From positions 29,070 through 93,069 of the IMG/VR virus record IMGVR_UViG_3300037140_000174: a stretch of DNA of 64,000 nucleotides; one strand, given 5' to 3'. Below the pieces are notes generated by a model, which saw only the letters and a list, made by a program, of their open reading frames with translations, did no database searches and was not told the origin of the DNA. Shown in pieces: positions 1 through 9,173 of this stretch (position 1 is the first letter of the stretch; each line of letters starts with the position of its first letter). Origin of the DNA: a virus. The position numbers were made by a program, and so were the translations under genes.

Positions 1-2
1 TG

Positions 3-329
3 ACACCTGATCAAATTAAGCAGATGCAGACCTATGCCGGCAACTTGACTGCTGGAGGTCAAAGAGATTCTACAATTACGTCCCCTTGGCAGGGCGTTAG
101 GATGCTTGCTGATGCTTTGTCTGGGAGATCAATGAGGAACCAATTTGGACAGGCTCAAAAGCAAGGTATGGGAAGTGCTGCAAATGCAGTTTCCTCACAA
201 CCAGCTCCTGGATCCTTTAATCAACCAGTTCCATACATGGGTTCTCCAATGGGGGCTTCTGCATCAAGCGTGAATCCAATGATGAGCGCCCTTATGTCAC
301 AGCCGCCGTCGACTTACGGCATGGGTTAA
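3..329 (+). CDS. Partial virion-associated protein, C-terminal end
   Basis: The reading frame is open from the first bases of the window, so the start lies upstream. The visible ~108 residues match the N-terminal region of the next gene (34-88 there): both have TPDQ, a GGQRD motif, the segment ITSPWQGVRMLADALSG and then a Gln-rich stretch ending in A-AVSSQ. The remainder is Pro/Ser/Met-rich and looks disordered. The gene ends five bases before the next ATG, so the two were probably produced by tandem duplication. Function is unknown; a virion or internal protein is inferred only from the neighbours. Confidence 0.7.
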   Translation, partial: TPDQIKQMQTYAGNLTAGGQRDSTITSPWQGVRMLADALSGRSMRNQFGQAQKQGMGSAANAVSSQPAPGSFNQPVPYMGSPMGASASSVNPMMSALMSQPPSTYGMG

Positions 330-333
330 GCCA

Positions 334-2640
334 ATGCTCTCTGCTGAGGATTTCCTCAACACCCCGTCCAATTATGCGACGCCGGATCAACTTGCATCCG
401 TGCGTCAATACGCTGATCTTTTGACTAAAGGCGGTCAGAGGGATCAGCAAATTACGTCTCCTTGGCAGGGTGTTCGCATGTTGGCGGATGCTTTGTCTGG
501 AAATGTTTTAAGAAATCAAGCTGGTCAGCAGCAGATGCAGGGGTATGGAAGCGCTGCGGATGCAGTTTCTTCACAGGCCCCCGGTGGCAGTCCTCAACCG
601 CAACAGCAATCTGATTCGTCCTCGACTGGAGCTTCTTCAGGAGCAGCTTCTGTAAGAAATAACAATCCTGGAGCTCAGTGGCCTGGGCCTGTTGCGATGG
701 CTTATGGGGCCACTGGTTCTCAAACCGTAGGCGGCGGAAATAAGATTGCTACTTTTGACGATCCTGTTAAGGGCGCTGCTGCTCAATTGGCCCTGCTTGA
801 TAGCAAGTACACTGGGGTTCCTTTGAGTGCTGCTGTGTCTAAGTGGTCGGGTGGAAATGATTCTTCAGAATACACCAAACACATAATGAACGATACTGGG
901 TTGACCCCAGATACAGTAATAACCCCACAATTGCTTCGTAGCCCTCAGGGCATTGCTTTGGCGAAGTCCATGGCCAATTGGGAAGCTGGTGGTCAATACC
1001 CGTTGCCGGACGAAGGCTGGCAAAAAGGGCAGGCATTGGCTTTCAATGGGACCCCTAGTCAGGGGCCGCTAGCTATGCCGGGCACACCCCAGTCCGCCGC
1101 TATGGCTTTGAGAGGGCAACCGTCCACGGAGCCCCCGGTTTCAAAAGTTGGTGACCCTCAAATGGGTCCTCAATTTGCTCCTTCGCGTCCTCAGGTCACC
1201 CCACAGAAATTGAATGAGATTCTTCGTAACCCTTGGGTTGATCCTGGCCTTAAGCAAGAGTTCTATAAGAACTACATGATGCAGAACCAGCCTACTTCTG
1301 CGGCTGGGCCTGGAGGTAATTGGATATTTGATCACAACGGTAATAAGGTTTGGGTTGGTGATCTTCAGAAAGGGGAACTTAAGGCGGGTGACGTTTCCAC
1401 CCCATACATGGGCACTCTTGGCGAACCTAATGGTGGAAGTGCTGGTCAGTATAATCCAGCAGGGGGAGTTCCTGGGGTTAGGCCTCCAGCTCCGGCTCCA
1501 CAGGGCACGCCCCTTAATGATCTAATGAACGCACCCTCCCCTTGGGTGACCCCTCAAGCCCCTGTCCCTGGTGGTGCTGCTCCAGGCGCTCCTGGCCCAC
1601 AGGGGGCCATTGCTCCGCAAGGAGCCCCGACGGCTGCGGCTGCTGCAATGCCTATGGGGCAGGCTGCTATGGCCGGAGCGCAGGCTTCTGCTGCTCAAGC
1701 CACACCACAAGCTTCACCACAGGTGGCTTCGCAAGGGGCACCGCCTATTCAAACCGCGATGGCTACCCCTGAAGGTGTCAAATCCGATGCCCCACCCATT
1801 GGGGCTGGAATGCTGGGGGCGGTTCCGCCCATTGGCGCGGCCCCCACCGCCATTCCTCCTGCCCCGCAACTGGCACAGGCTGGTGGCGGGCTCCCGACAC
1901 TCAATGATTTGGCTGATTTCGCCAATCAGAATAAGTACAAGCAGGAGCTGAACACCAACAATGCGAAGCACTATGCGGATAATTCGAATGCGGTGCTGGC
2001 GGCTGGTGCTCAGGCTACGCAAAGCTTGCCGATGATTGATATGGCCGCTCAAGCGGTCAAGGATCCAAGATTCTATTCTGGTATCTTCTCAGAAGGTGCT
2101 CTTGACCTTAAGAAGCTACAAGCTGCGTTTGGTGATGACCCGAATGCTGCTGCTGCAATGGAAGTGTTCACCAAAGCTATGGCTGGGGATGTGCTAAGCC
2201 AGCTCCGGTCAAAGCTCCAAGGACTTGGGCAGGTCCGGCTTGCTGAAATCCAGTTGATTAATCAAGCCACTGCGAATATGCACAATACCCCTGCTGCAAA
2301 CTTGGCGGTTCTTAATATTATCCGCCGAAGTTACCAGCAAACATCTGCCCTTTCGCAGATTGCAGATGCTTATAACGGGCAAGCGAACCCACCGACAAAT
2401 GCTGGGTTGGAATCGACGATGCAGAAGTACCTGTTAACGCATCCAACTTTCAGCCCTGATGAGATAAAGAACTTTAGCCACACCCTCTCTCTTGATGGCC
2501 CTGCGAAGCCTGAGGCAACGACTTATTCGAAAGGTACACCACCCCCTGCTGCTCCTCCTGCATCTACGGGCATGGATTTGACACACCCTGACTTGCTCCC
2601 GAATATTCAGCAAGAAAAAGCGAGACGTGGGCTCCAATAA
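334..2640 (+). CDS. Large virion protein with internal lysozyme-like domain
   Basis: A 768-residue protein. Residues about 1-90 duplicate the protein encoded just upstream. Residues about 105-240 begin with RNNNPGAQ and contain the pattern AAQLALLDSKY, SKWSGGNDSSEY and EAGGQYPLPDEGW, which resembles the lysozyme-like domains of virion-associated peptidoglycan hydrolases that open the cell wall during DNA entry. Residues about 250-510 are low-complexity Pro/Ala/Gln and probably flexible. The C-terminal 250 residues are mostly helical and unassigned. It is followed directly by the 622-aa gene through a TAATG overlap, so the two are probably translated together and may form part of an injection apparatus. 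The hydrolase assignment rests on recalled motif shape only. Confidence 0.7.
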   Translation: MLSAEDFLNTPSNYATPDQLASVRQYADLLTKGGQRDQQITSPWQGVRMLADALSGNVLRNQAGQQQMQGYGSAADAVSSQAPGGSPQPQQQSDSSSTGASSGAASVRNNNPGAQWPGPVAMAYGATGSQTVGGGNKIATFDDPVKGAAAQLALLDSKYTGVPLSAAVSKWSGGNDSSEYTKHIMNDTGLTPDTVITPQLLRSPQGIALAKSMANWEAGGQYPLPDEGWQKGQALAFNGTPSQGPLAMPGTPQSAAMALRGQPSTEPPVSKVGDPQMGPQFAPSRPQVTPQKLNEILRNPWVDPGLKQEFYKNYMMQNQPTSAAGPGGNWIFDHNGNKVWVGDLQKGELKAGDVSTPYMGTLGEPNGGSAGQYNPAGGVPGVRPPAPAPQGTPLNDLMNAPSPWVTPQAPVPGGAAPGAPGPQGAIAPQGAPTAAAAAMPMGQAAMAGAQASAAQATPQASPQVASQGAPPIQTAMATPEGVKSDAPPIGAGMLGAVPPIGAAPTAIPPAPQLAQAGGGLPTLNDLADFANQNKYKQELNTNNAKHYADNSNAVLAAGAQATQSLPMIDMAAQAVKDPRFYSGIFSEGALDLKKLQAAFGDDPNAAAAMEVFTKAMAGDVLSQLRSKLQGLGQVRLAEIQLINQATANMHNTPAANLAVLNIIRRSYQQTSALSQIADAYNGQANPPTNAGLESTMQKYLLTHPTFSPDEIKNFSHTLSLDGPAKPEATTYSKGTPPPAAPPASTGMDLTHPDLLPNIQQEKARRGLQ

Positions 2641-4508
2641 TGCCTAACATCGACCTCACTGATCTTTCAAACGAGCAATTGCTTGCGCTAGAAGCACAGG
2701 CAAAGGGTGCGCAGTCTACTGCAGCTGATGTCGCACAAACCATTCCCTCATCCCTTGAGAAAATGACTGTTGGGCTCGGGACGTTCCCTCTTGATACCGC
2801 AGCTAATCTTAATAAGATGGGAAGTTGGGCCGCTTCAAAACTGACCCCGGCTAGCCCTCTTGCGGACGCAACTCAAAACACGCCCCCTGGTGGTCAAGTT
2901 AACGTTCCTGGGGTTGAAGGAACGGTGACTAAGGCTGCTTCTGCACCCACTGCGCCTTCTGGTAAGTCTTTCTATGACTCGGCTCAGGATTATCTCCATG
3001 ACAACATGGGGGTAGGGCCGCTCTATCAGCCTCAGGGTCACACGGCCAAGATGGCCGATCAAATGATCCAGGCTCTTCCCATGTTAGGTGGGCCTGAGCT
3101 AGCTACTGGGCGCTTTTCTGAGATTATGCCTAACCTATTGCGAGGGGCTGGGGCTATTGCTGGCGGTGAAGCTGCCAAGACAGCGGCTGATTCGGCTGGC
3201 TTCAGCAATACCGATCCCTACAGTCAGGCATTAGGAATGGCTGCTGGAACCTTTTTGCCAGCCATGCTTCGTAAAGGCATTACACCATTCCCGGCTTCTG
3301 ATGCCAATTTAGCGATGGCTAAAACCCTTAAGGGGGCTAACATTGATGTGCCTGCCGCGTTGAAGACTGGTAGCCCAACCCTCAACAGGTGGCAAACTTC
3401 CTGGGAAGGAAAAGATCCTTCAATTGATCCTCACCAGTTCACTTCTTATGCTTTACAGCAGATGGGTGTTGATCCGACCACTGCCAGTTCTAAGGGAGAC
3501 ATTACCCCAATCATCAATAAGTGGATGGGGCCTGTTGATCCTTCAACAGGTCAAAAGAGCATCCTTGCTACAAAAATGGATGATCTATCAAAGAGTACAC
3601 AATCTAATTATTACGCTCCTGACCCAAGTAACCCTCCCAATGGGGTACTTTCAGACCCCCATGGCAACCCGCTGTTGGAACCACAACTTGCTTCCGATAG
3701 GGATGCCATCTTGAAGAGATACGTTGGGGCTGGTGGCACTTTGACCGGCTCATCCCCTATTGAGCAGGTGATAAATAGTTCTTTGATGAATACCAAGTCC
3801 AATACATTGGCTTCTGGGTTGACGGGAAGCCGATATCAAGATATGCGGCAAAATATAAGTGACCGGGTTGGTGATTTGTACGCCAAGGGTGAACAGAACT
3901 CTGCTCAAGCGGTGTCAGCGTGGGGTGATGCTTTGGATTCCAACATGGCTCGTTCCTCTCCCCGAGGACAGGAGTGGCCTGAGGTATTCAAGCAGTACGA
4001 AGCTGGAAAGATTCTTCAGAATGCGAATAAAGGGTCCAAGGCAATACCGGGCACCCTTAATCCGTCTGATGTATTTAACTCAGCTTCTGGACATCCAAAT
4101 AGCGACCTTTATAAGGTATCTGAAGCGGCCACAAAGATTTCAAACATGCCCACCCCTAAAGCAGGCATGGTCGATGCGGTTGCCCCATTCCTAGGGGCTG
4201 GGCTTGGTTATGCCGGCATGAAGTATGGGGCTGGGCATGTTCCGGCTGGAGCCGATTTGTCCATCCTTGGAGATCTACTGTCTGTCCCCGGGGCCGTTCT
4301 TGGATCCAAGGTGGCTGGCCCCATCTACAATGCTACCGGGCTTCCTGGTAATCAGCTTCTGAGGGGTGGTTCTCAAGCTGCCCAACCGGGCATCCAGGGG
4401 ATGTTGGGAAGGACTGCTAACAATATGTCCTTCAACGGGCCGGCTTCGGTCAGCAACATGGCTCGTTTGCTTGCGCTTAAACAGGCGCAACAAGGCAACA
4501 GTAATTAA
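2640..4508 (+). CDS. Putative virion / DNA-ejection protein
   Basis: A 622-residue protein rich in Ala, Gly, Pro and Ser. It has a Gly-rich hydrophobic stretch around residues 165-205 and another near 510-545 (GLGYAGMKYGAGHVPAGA), which could contact membranes. No enzymatic motif is visible. The start ATG overlaps the stop of the preceding gene (TAATG). Position after a lysozyme-domain protein and before fibre genes suggests an internal virion or ejection protein, as in podovirus-like modules, but this is inference from order. Its last 234 bases are overlapped on the other strand by a membrane-protein ORF. Confidence 0.6.
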   Translation: MPNIDLTDLSNEQLLALEAQAKGAQSTAADVAQTIPSSLEKMTVGLGTFPLDTAANLNKMGSWAASKLTPASPLADATQNTPPGGQVNVPGVEGTVTKAASAPTAPSGKSFYDSAQDYLHDNMGVGPLYQPQGHTAKMADQMIQALPMLGGPELATGRFSEIMPNLLRGAGAIAGGEAAKTAADSAGFSNTDPYSQALGMAAGTFLPAMLRKGITPFPASDANLAMAKTLKGANIDVPAALKTGSPTLNRWQTSWEGKDPSIDPHQFTSYALQQMGVDPTTASSKGDITPIINKWMGPVDPSTGQKSILATKMDDLSKSTQSNYYAPDPSNPPNGVLSDPHGNPLLEPQLASDRDAILKRYVGAGGTLTGSSPIEQVINSSLMNTKSNTLASGLTGSRYQDMRQNISDRVGDLYAKGEQNSAQAVSAWGDALDSNMARSSPRGQEWPEVFKQYEAGKILQNANKGSKAIPGTLNPSDVFNSASGHPNSDLYKVSEAATKISNMPTPKAGMVDAVAPFLGAGLGYAGMKYGAGHVPAGADLSILGDLLSVPGAVLGSKVAGPIYNATGLPGNQLLRGGSQAAQPGIQGMLGRTANNMSFNGPASVSNMARLLALKQAQQGNSN

Positions 4509-4667
4509 GTGGAACCAACTTGGGATTGATGTTAGAACCCAGGTTACGATGAAGGCGAGTGTGTAACCAAAGGCTATCATCTGCCCATTTGTTTGCCCTG
4601 AAGGTCTTATGTTCTTCAGGAAATAAATGGACCACAGAACGATAGCTATTTGTAAGATGTACCACAT
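4275..4667 (-). CDS. Small membrane protein on the opposite strand
   Basis: This leftward ORF of 130 residues begins with ATG six bases after a perfect AAGGAG in the leftward sense. Residues 3-20, 28-46 and 48-63 are hydrophobic and look like three transmembrane helices; a basic KRKQ follows, then a polar tail. The 160-base gap between the two late genes codes only for the membrane part, while the tail lies antisense to the end of the 622-aa gene. It is the only leftward gene seen in the late region. The ribosome binding site supports translation, but the tail could be fortuitous. Confidence 0.45.
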   Translation of the reverse strand: MWYILQIAIVLWSIYFLKNIRPSGQTNGQMIAFGYTLAFIVTWVLTSIPSWFHLITVALLRLFKRKQTSHVADRSRPVEGHIVSSPSQHPLDARLGSLRTTPQKLITRKPGSIVDGASHLGSKNGPGDRQ

Positions 4668-4682
4668 GAATTTCTCCTTTCT

Positions 4683-4696
4683 AGGAGGCTGATATT
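4683..4696 (+). promoter_or_regulatory. Strong RBS followed by probable ATT start codon
   Basis: AGGAGG at 4683-4688 is followed after five bases by ATT (4694-4696), which opens the frame encoding PRNGSGTY, the conserved N-terminus of many phage tail-collar fibres (commonly M-x-I-PRNGSGTY). No ATG, GTG or TTG lies between the upstream in-frame stop at 4682-4684 and this point. The nearest conventional start would be TTG at 4805, which would delete the conserved N-terminal segment. Confidence 0.6.
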
Positions 4697-5623
4697 CCGC
4701 GCAACGGTTCAGGGACTTACACTCTTCCGCAGTCGCCCTTTGTTCCAGGGACGACGATATCTTCGGCTGCGGTAAATTCTGATTTTTCAGATGTTGCCAA
4801 CGCCTTGACTGGATCAGTTTCTGTTGATGGTCAAACCACCATCACTGGTCAGTTGAAATTCCCAAATGGGTCGGCTGCTGCCCCATCTCATACGTTTGCA
4901 TCAAATCTTACGACGGGGATGTATTATATTGGAACGAAATATTTGGGTTTCACTACGGGTGGAACCCAAATTGTCGCCTTCAATGGTAATAGTCAAGGTT
5001 CTGGTCAAAGTGGAAATGTAATCGAAATTAATACTGCGACTGGAACTATTTATCCTAACCCAGTTGGTTTTATTGGGGATTTTGCAGGACCTACGGCTCC
5101 CGCTGGTTGGCTTCTTTGCTATGGACAAGTTGTCAACACAAGTGATTATCCAGAGCTTTTTGTAGCTCTAGGAAGTACCAACACTTATGGAGGAAATGGA
5201 ACTACTACATTTGGTATCCCTGATTGTCGTGGCCGTGCTTCTTTTGGTAAAGATAATATGGGAGGTTCGGCTGCCAACCGAATTACTTCGGCTGGTGGTA
5301 ATTTTGATGGCACGGTTCTTGGGGGCACAGGCGGTCAGCAGAATTTTACCCTTACGACAACCCAACTGCCGGCCATTAAACCAGCAATAACGATTACTGA
5401 TCCAGGGCATCTTCATATTACGTCTAATCTTGTCGTCAACGGAGGTGGAAGCGATAATATCCTTACGAGTGGGGGTATTATTAATATTACTGCACCTAAC
5501 ACAAACACAGCTGTGACCGGAATAACGGCTGCTTTTACCAGCAATCTTGGTTCTGGGAATGCTACTCCGGTTCTGTCACCTTCAATTATTTTCAATAAGA
5601 TAATCTTTGCAGGGCGTGTATAA
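4694..5623 (+). CDS. Tail-collar-domain fibre protein
   Basis: A 309-residue protein if read from ATT at 4694. Its N-terminus (PRNGSGTYTLPQSPFVPGTT) is the conserved attachment segment of phage tail fibres. The middle contains a GMYYIG / LGFTTGGTQIVAFNG segment typical of fibre repeats. Residues about 155-215 form a Phage Tail Collar domain: GDFAGPTAPAGWLLCYGQ, then YPELFVALG and FGIPDCRGRASFGKDNMGG. The C-terminal HLH and IIFNKII region resembles trimerisation tips of collar-type fibres. It overlaps the spike gene by TAATG. Role: adhesion to the host surface. Confidence 0.85.
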   Translation: MPRNGSGTYTLPQSPFVPGTTISSAAVNSDFSDVANALTGSVSVDGQTTITGQLKFPNGSAAAPSHTFASNLTTGMYYIGTKYLGFTTGGTQIVAFNGNSQGSGQSGNVIEINTATGTIYPNPVGFIGDFAGPTAPAGWLLCYGQVVNTSDYPELFVALGSTNTYGGNGTTTFGIPDCRGRASFGKDNMGGSAANRITSAGGNFDGTVLGGTGGQQNFTLTTTQLPAIKPAITITDPGHLHITSNLVVNGGGSDNILTSGGIINITAPNTNTAVTGITAAFTSNLGSGNATPVLSPSIIFNKIIFAGRV

Positions 5624-8508
5624 TGGTTTCGTTGCTCAGATATTATAATGAATTGCGGGAGTGGTCGGTTATCTCAGGCAATGATTTAGACATAGGACGT
5701 ACTCCGGTTTCAGATACTAATTACACACAGACGCTAGACAATATTCAAATTGCCTACACTACTCTGACAGTTTCACGGGTTATTTCCCTACTCCCTGCCA
5801 GTAGCTTTGCCCCAGGGCAGCAGATAATAATTCGTGATGATTCTGGCTCTGCTTCATCTACTGTAACGATCAGTGCTAAGCCCAATGGTACTGATAAGAT
5901 AAATGGTAGTAACACTACTCAGATTATGGTCAATGCTCCGTTTGGGGCAGTGTGGCTGGAATCAAATGGAGTCAGTAGTTGGACTACGGGGAATCTGGTT
6001 CAGGCACCCACTCGTGTCAGCTTAGGTATTGACTCTAGGACTCCGGTTTCAAATGTAAACTATACGGTACTGGCTACCGATTATAATATTGCTTACATTA
6101 CTCTGACAGCTTCACGGGTCGTGTCCCTGCCTGCTGCTAGTAGCTACTCATCTGGTCGACTTCTGGCTATTCGTGATGATTCTGGGTCAGCATCAGCTAC
6201 CAAGACCATTAGTGCTAAGCCCAATGGCACCGATGATATTAATGGCAGCAACACTACTCAGGCCATGATTAACTCCCCTTTTGGGGTGGTTATGCTGGAG
6301 TCAGATGGAGTCAGTAATTGGACTGTATATCTGGTTCAGGCACCCACTCGTGTCAGCCTAGGCATTGATTCGCGTACCCCAGTGGCCGATACTAACTATA
6401 CGGTACTGGCCACTGATTATAATATTGCCTATACGTCCTTGACCGCTGCTCGCACGGTGCTTTTGCCTGCTGCTAGCAGTTATTCACCTGGTCGGCTTTT
6501 GGTGGTTCGTGATGATTCTGGGCAATCTACGTCAACTATTACAGTCAGCATCTCTCCTAATTTGAGTGACCTTATTAATGGAGTCAACAGCAGTACAGTT
6601 GTTCTTAATAGCCCTTGGGCGATGGCTTTTATCGAGTCAGATGGTGTATCTAAATGGACCATCAATCCAGATCTGGATGCCAAGCTGACGCCACACGGCG
6701 ACACCAATTTCGTAATGGTGGCGGCCGACACCACTACCAATATCACCGCGACTTATACCGCGCCGAGGACTGGGACGCTGCCGGCTGCAAACGCGGTAGT
6801 GGCCGGTGCCCCATACCTCGTCGGAGATCAAGCTGGCGGGGTTACCAAAGCCTCCCCGCTTACACTCGCTCGAGCTGGGTCTGATACTGTCAACGGTGGC
6901 GTGTCGATCATCGCCATTGACAATCCGAACAATGCCGCGATCGGCTTTTCTGACGGGGTCTCGAAGTGGAGCTTCTTCAGCCTCGTTTCGAGGTTCATTC
7001 AGCCGTTCACCGGGGCCATCAATCGGACGCTGGCCTCGATCTTCTCGGATTGGCCGGTTAGGCCACAGGATTTCAGCACCCTAAGCGGCAACCCGGTCGG
7101 CACCGGATCGGATGACACGCAGGCAATCCAAGCCGCTATAAACACGGGAAAGACCGTTTATCTCCCCAAGACCGCCAGCGGCTATCTGTTGAACAGCACG
7201 GCTCTGAATTGCACGACGGCGGGGCAACTCATCTACGGCGACGGTATCGAGGGCGGGACGATCATCAATGTCGGGACCGGCTTTATCGGTATAGGCGCTG
7301 GTGCCCCAACGGCGGGCACGAACGGGGTATTCAAATTCAATAGCGGCGAGCCTGGCCCGCATATTCGTGGCCTCACAATCACCGGCGCGCAGCCCAACAA
7401 CGTCACGACCTCCGCCTCATCGAACACCATCGGCACAGGAAGCAAGACCTTCACCGTCGGCTCTGGTCTCACGTATTTCGTGGCCGGGTACACAGTCTAT
7501 ATCTACGACACCGCCAACCCGGCCAACACGATGACCGGGTCGGTCAGCAGCTATTCCGGCACGACGCTGGTCGTCAGCATCTCGTCGGTAACGGGTTCCG
7601 GGACCTTCACCACCTGGACCATCCAGTGCGCGGCGCTGGCCAACCAGAACCAATACCCTCCTGCCGTTTGGTGTGCATATTCAAGCACCACAGCCTCTCA
7701 GGCGCGGTTCATTCTTGAGGATATTCTGATCTACGGGTTCCCGACCGGGATCGACATGCGCGGCAACAATGGTGGGGCCTATCTCAGGAATGTTTGGCTC
7801 GGGTGCCTCGGCAACAATATCCTGATTGACGGCTGTCTGGATGTTGTTCAGATCAATTCCCTTAGAGTATGGCCGTTTGGTTTGAAGAACAATGCTGAGT
7901 TGGCCATTTTTTGTGCCGGTGGCACAAACGGAATCTATGTCTACCGTTGTGACGGCTTGTATATTGATAACGCGACGTTCATTTGCAACGACCAACTGCA
8001 AATTGACACCTCAGTGGCGTCTGCCTACAGTCTTGGCGGCGGAATGTTCGGTGTGGCAGCGGCGACCGAGTTTGACAGTTTCAACGGTATCATCATGAAT
8101 GATGCTGCCGGCATTGGCGGATCATCATTTTCGGTGGCTGGCAGTTTTCTATCTATGGGTGGACCGGCCTTCATCAGCACCAATATAGCGGCCGGACACC
8201 TGAATATCTCGACTTCCATTTTCAACTGTCAGTTTGACCAGACCGCACTTGCTTGCGGTGGCGGCTTGCTTAACGCGACCGGCAATACGTTCGTCTGCGG
8301 GAACTTCGCTCGCAGCAATACCGTCATCAACGTCACCTCCGGAACCGTTATCCTCATCGGGAACACACCGGATGGCCCGACCGTTTCTGGAAATTTCATA
8401 ACCACAGCGGCAGGATCGCAATTCCATCGAGTGATTGGTAACGGCAAAAATACTGGATGGACCAACTCTCTTGGGGCAAATACAAACGCCATCTACGCTA
8501 ATAACTAA
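5623..8508 (+). CDS. Tail spike with four tandem repeats and beta-helix domain
   Basis: A 961-residue protein. Four tandem repeats of about 112 residues start near 22, 137, 249 and 352. Each has (S/K)xTPxxxxNY/F, RDDSG-like, P-G/LSD-ING and ESDGVSKW-like motifs. From about residue 470 a pectate-lyase-type beta-helix begins: PQDFSTLSGNP, GTGSDDTQAIQAAI, VYLPK; many phage depolymerase spikes have this start. Base composition changes inside the gene: 23 of 60 bases are G/C at 5701-5760 against 37 of 60 at 7081-7140. Repeats 1-3 are AT-rich and repeat 4 plus the beta-helix GC-rich, which implies recombination. Polysaccharide binding or cleavage is inferred from fold type. Confidence 0.8.
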   Translation: MVSLLRYYNELREWSVISGNDLDIGRTPVSDTNYTQTLDNIQIAYTTLTVSRVISLLPASSFAPGQQIIIRDDSGSASSTVTISAKPNGTDKINGSNTTQIMVNAPFGAVWLESNGVSSWTTGNLVQAPTRVSLGIDSRTPVSNVNYTVLATDYNIAYITLTASRVVSLPAASSYSSGRLLAIRDDSGSASATKTISAKPNGTDDINGSNTTQAMINSPFGVVMLESDGVSNWTVYLVQAPTRVSLGIDSRTPVADTNYTVLATDYNIAYTSLTAARTVLLPAASSYSPGRLLVVRDDSGQSTSTITVSISPNLSDLINGVNSSTVVLNSPWAMAFIESDGVSKWTINPDLDAKLTPHGDTNFVMVAADTTTNITATYTAPRTGTLPAANAVVAGAPYLVGDQAGGVTKASPLTLARAGSDTVNGGVSIIAIDNPNNAAIGFSDGVSKWSFFSLVSRFIQPFTGAINRTLASIFSDWPVRPQDFSTLSGNPVGTGSDDTQAIQAAINTGKTVYLPKTASGYLLNSTALNCTTAGQLIYGDGIEGGTIINVGTGFIGIGAGAPTAGTNGVFKFNSGEPGPHIRGLTITGAQPNNVTTSASSNTIGTGSKTFTVGSGLTYFVAGYTVYIYDTANPANTMTGSVSSYSGTTLVVSISSVTGSGTFTTWTIQCAALANQNQYPPAVWCAYSSTTASQARFILEDILIYGFPTGIDMRGNNGGAYLRNVWLGCLGNNILIDGCLDVVQINSLRVWPFGLKNNAELAIFCAGGTNGIYVYRCDGLYIDNATFICNDQLQIDTSVASAYSLGGGMFGVAAATEFDSFNGIIMNDAAGIGGSSFSVAGSFLSMGGPAFISTNIAAGHLNISTSIFNCQFDQTALACGGGLLNATGNTFVCGNFARSNTVINVTSGTVILIGNTPDGPTVSGNFITTAAGSQFHRVIGNGKNTGWTNSLGANTNAIYANN

Positions 8509-8555
8509 AGTTGCTATATATTGTAGTCGCAACATATCAAAATCAGGAAAAGTAG

Positions 8556-9158
8556 ATGAGTTTCACCAACGGTGTATATACACCCCCATCTGGAGCTGAA
8601 AATGCCTTCCCTGGGCAAGTCATTGCTTCAGCGACGTGGAATGCTATCTTCACCGATATTGCAAACAACGGCCTAACCGTTGTCGGCACATCTGGTGCCA
8701 ACACCATTAAAGGGAACAATACTAACGCGACAGCCACTGTTGCTGATCTGACCGTGCCTCAAGCACAGTCAATGTTGGGGATGAGTATTTTTACGGTAAA
8801 GTTAACTGGAGTTAACTTTAATGCTGCAAATACAGATAATCCAATTAGCATAACTTTGCCGAGTGGGTTTACTCGTTACTCTGTGGCTTCATGTGTTTTG
8901 TCTGGAGCCAGTGGTTCTTTGAGCACAGCTACTTGTGCGATGTATACGAATGCTTCAGCAGGCGGTGTTGTTGTGTTTGGAAGTACTGCAATTACAGTTA
9001 CTTCGTCTGCTGAGAATACAATCAATAATACCCAAATTATCACTCCTTCTGCTTTAATAACTGAGAGTTTTAATGTTGCCACTCTTTATTTTAGGACACT
9101 CACAGCAGAAGGTATAGCACAAACCGGAAATGTAACTCTTTATATTCGTCCAATATAG
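8556..9158 (+). CDS. Short tail-fibre-like virion protein
   Basis: 200 residues, ATG after AGGAAA. The N-terminus (FTNGVYTPPSGAENAFPGQV then ATWNAIFTDIANNGL) follows the layout of the collar fibre N-terminus: an opening YTPP/YTLP, then a segment preceding a short helix. The rest is Thr/Asn/Ser-rich beta-type sequence (ISITLPSGFTRY, ATLYFRTL, VTLYIRPI) without catalytic motifs. It may be a fibre tip or decoration protein that shares an attachment site with the neighbouring fibres. Specific function unknown. Confidence 0.65.
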   Translation: MSFTNGVYTPPSGAENAFPGQVIASATWNAIFTDIANNGLTVVGTSGANTIKGNNTNATATVADLTVPQAQSMLGMSIFTVKLTGVNFNAANTDNPISITLPSGFTRYSVASCVLSGASGSLSTATCAMYTNASAGGVVVFGSTAITVTSSAENTINNTQIITPSALITESFNVATLYFRTLTAEGIAQTGNVTLYIRPI

Positions 9159-9173
9159 CTTAAGGAAGTGAAC

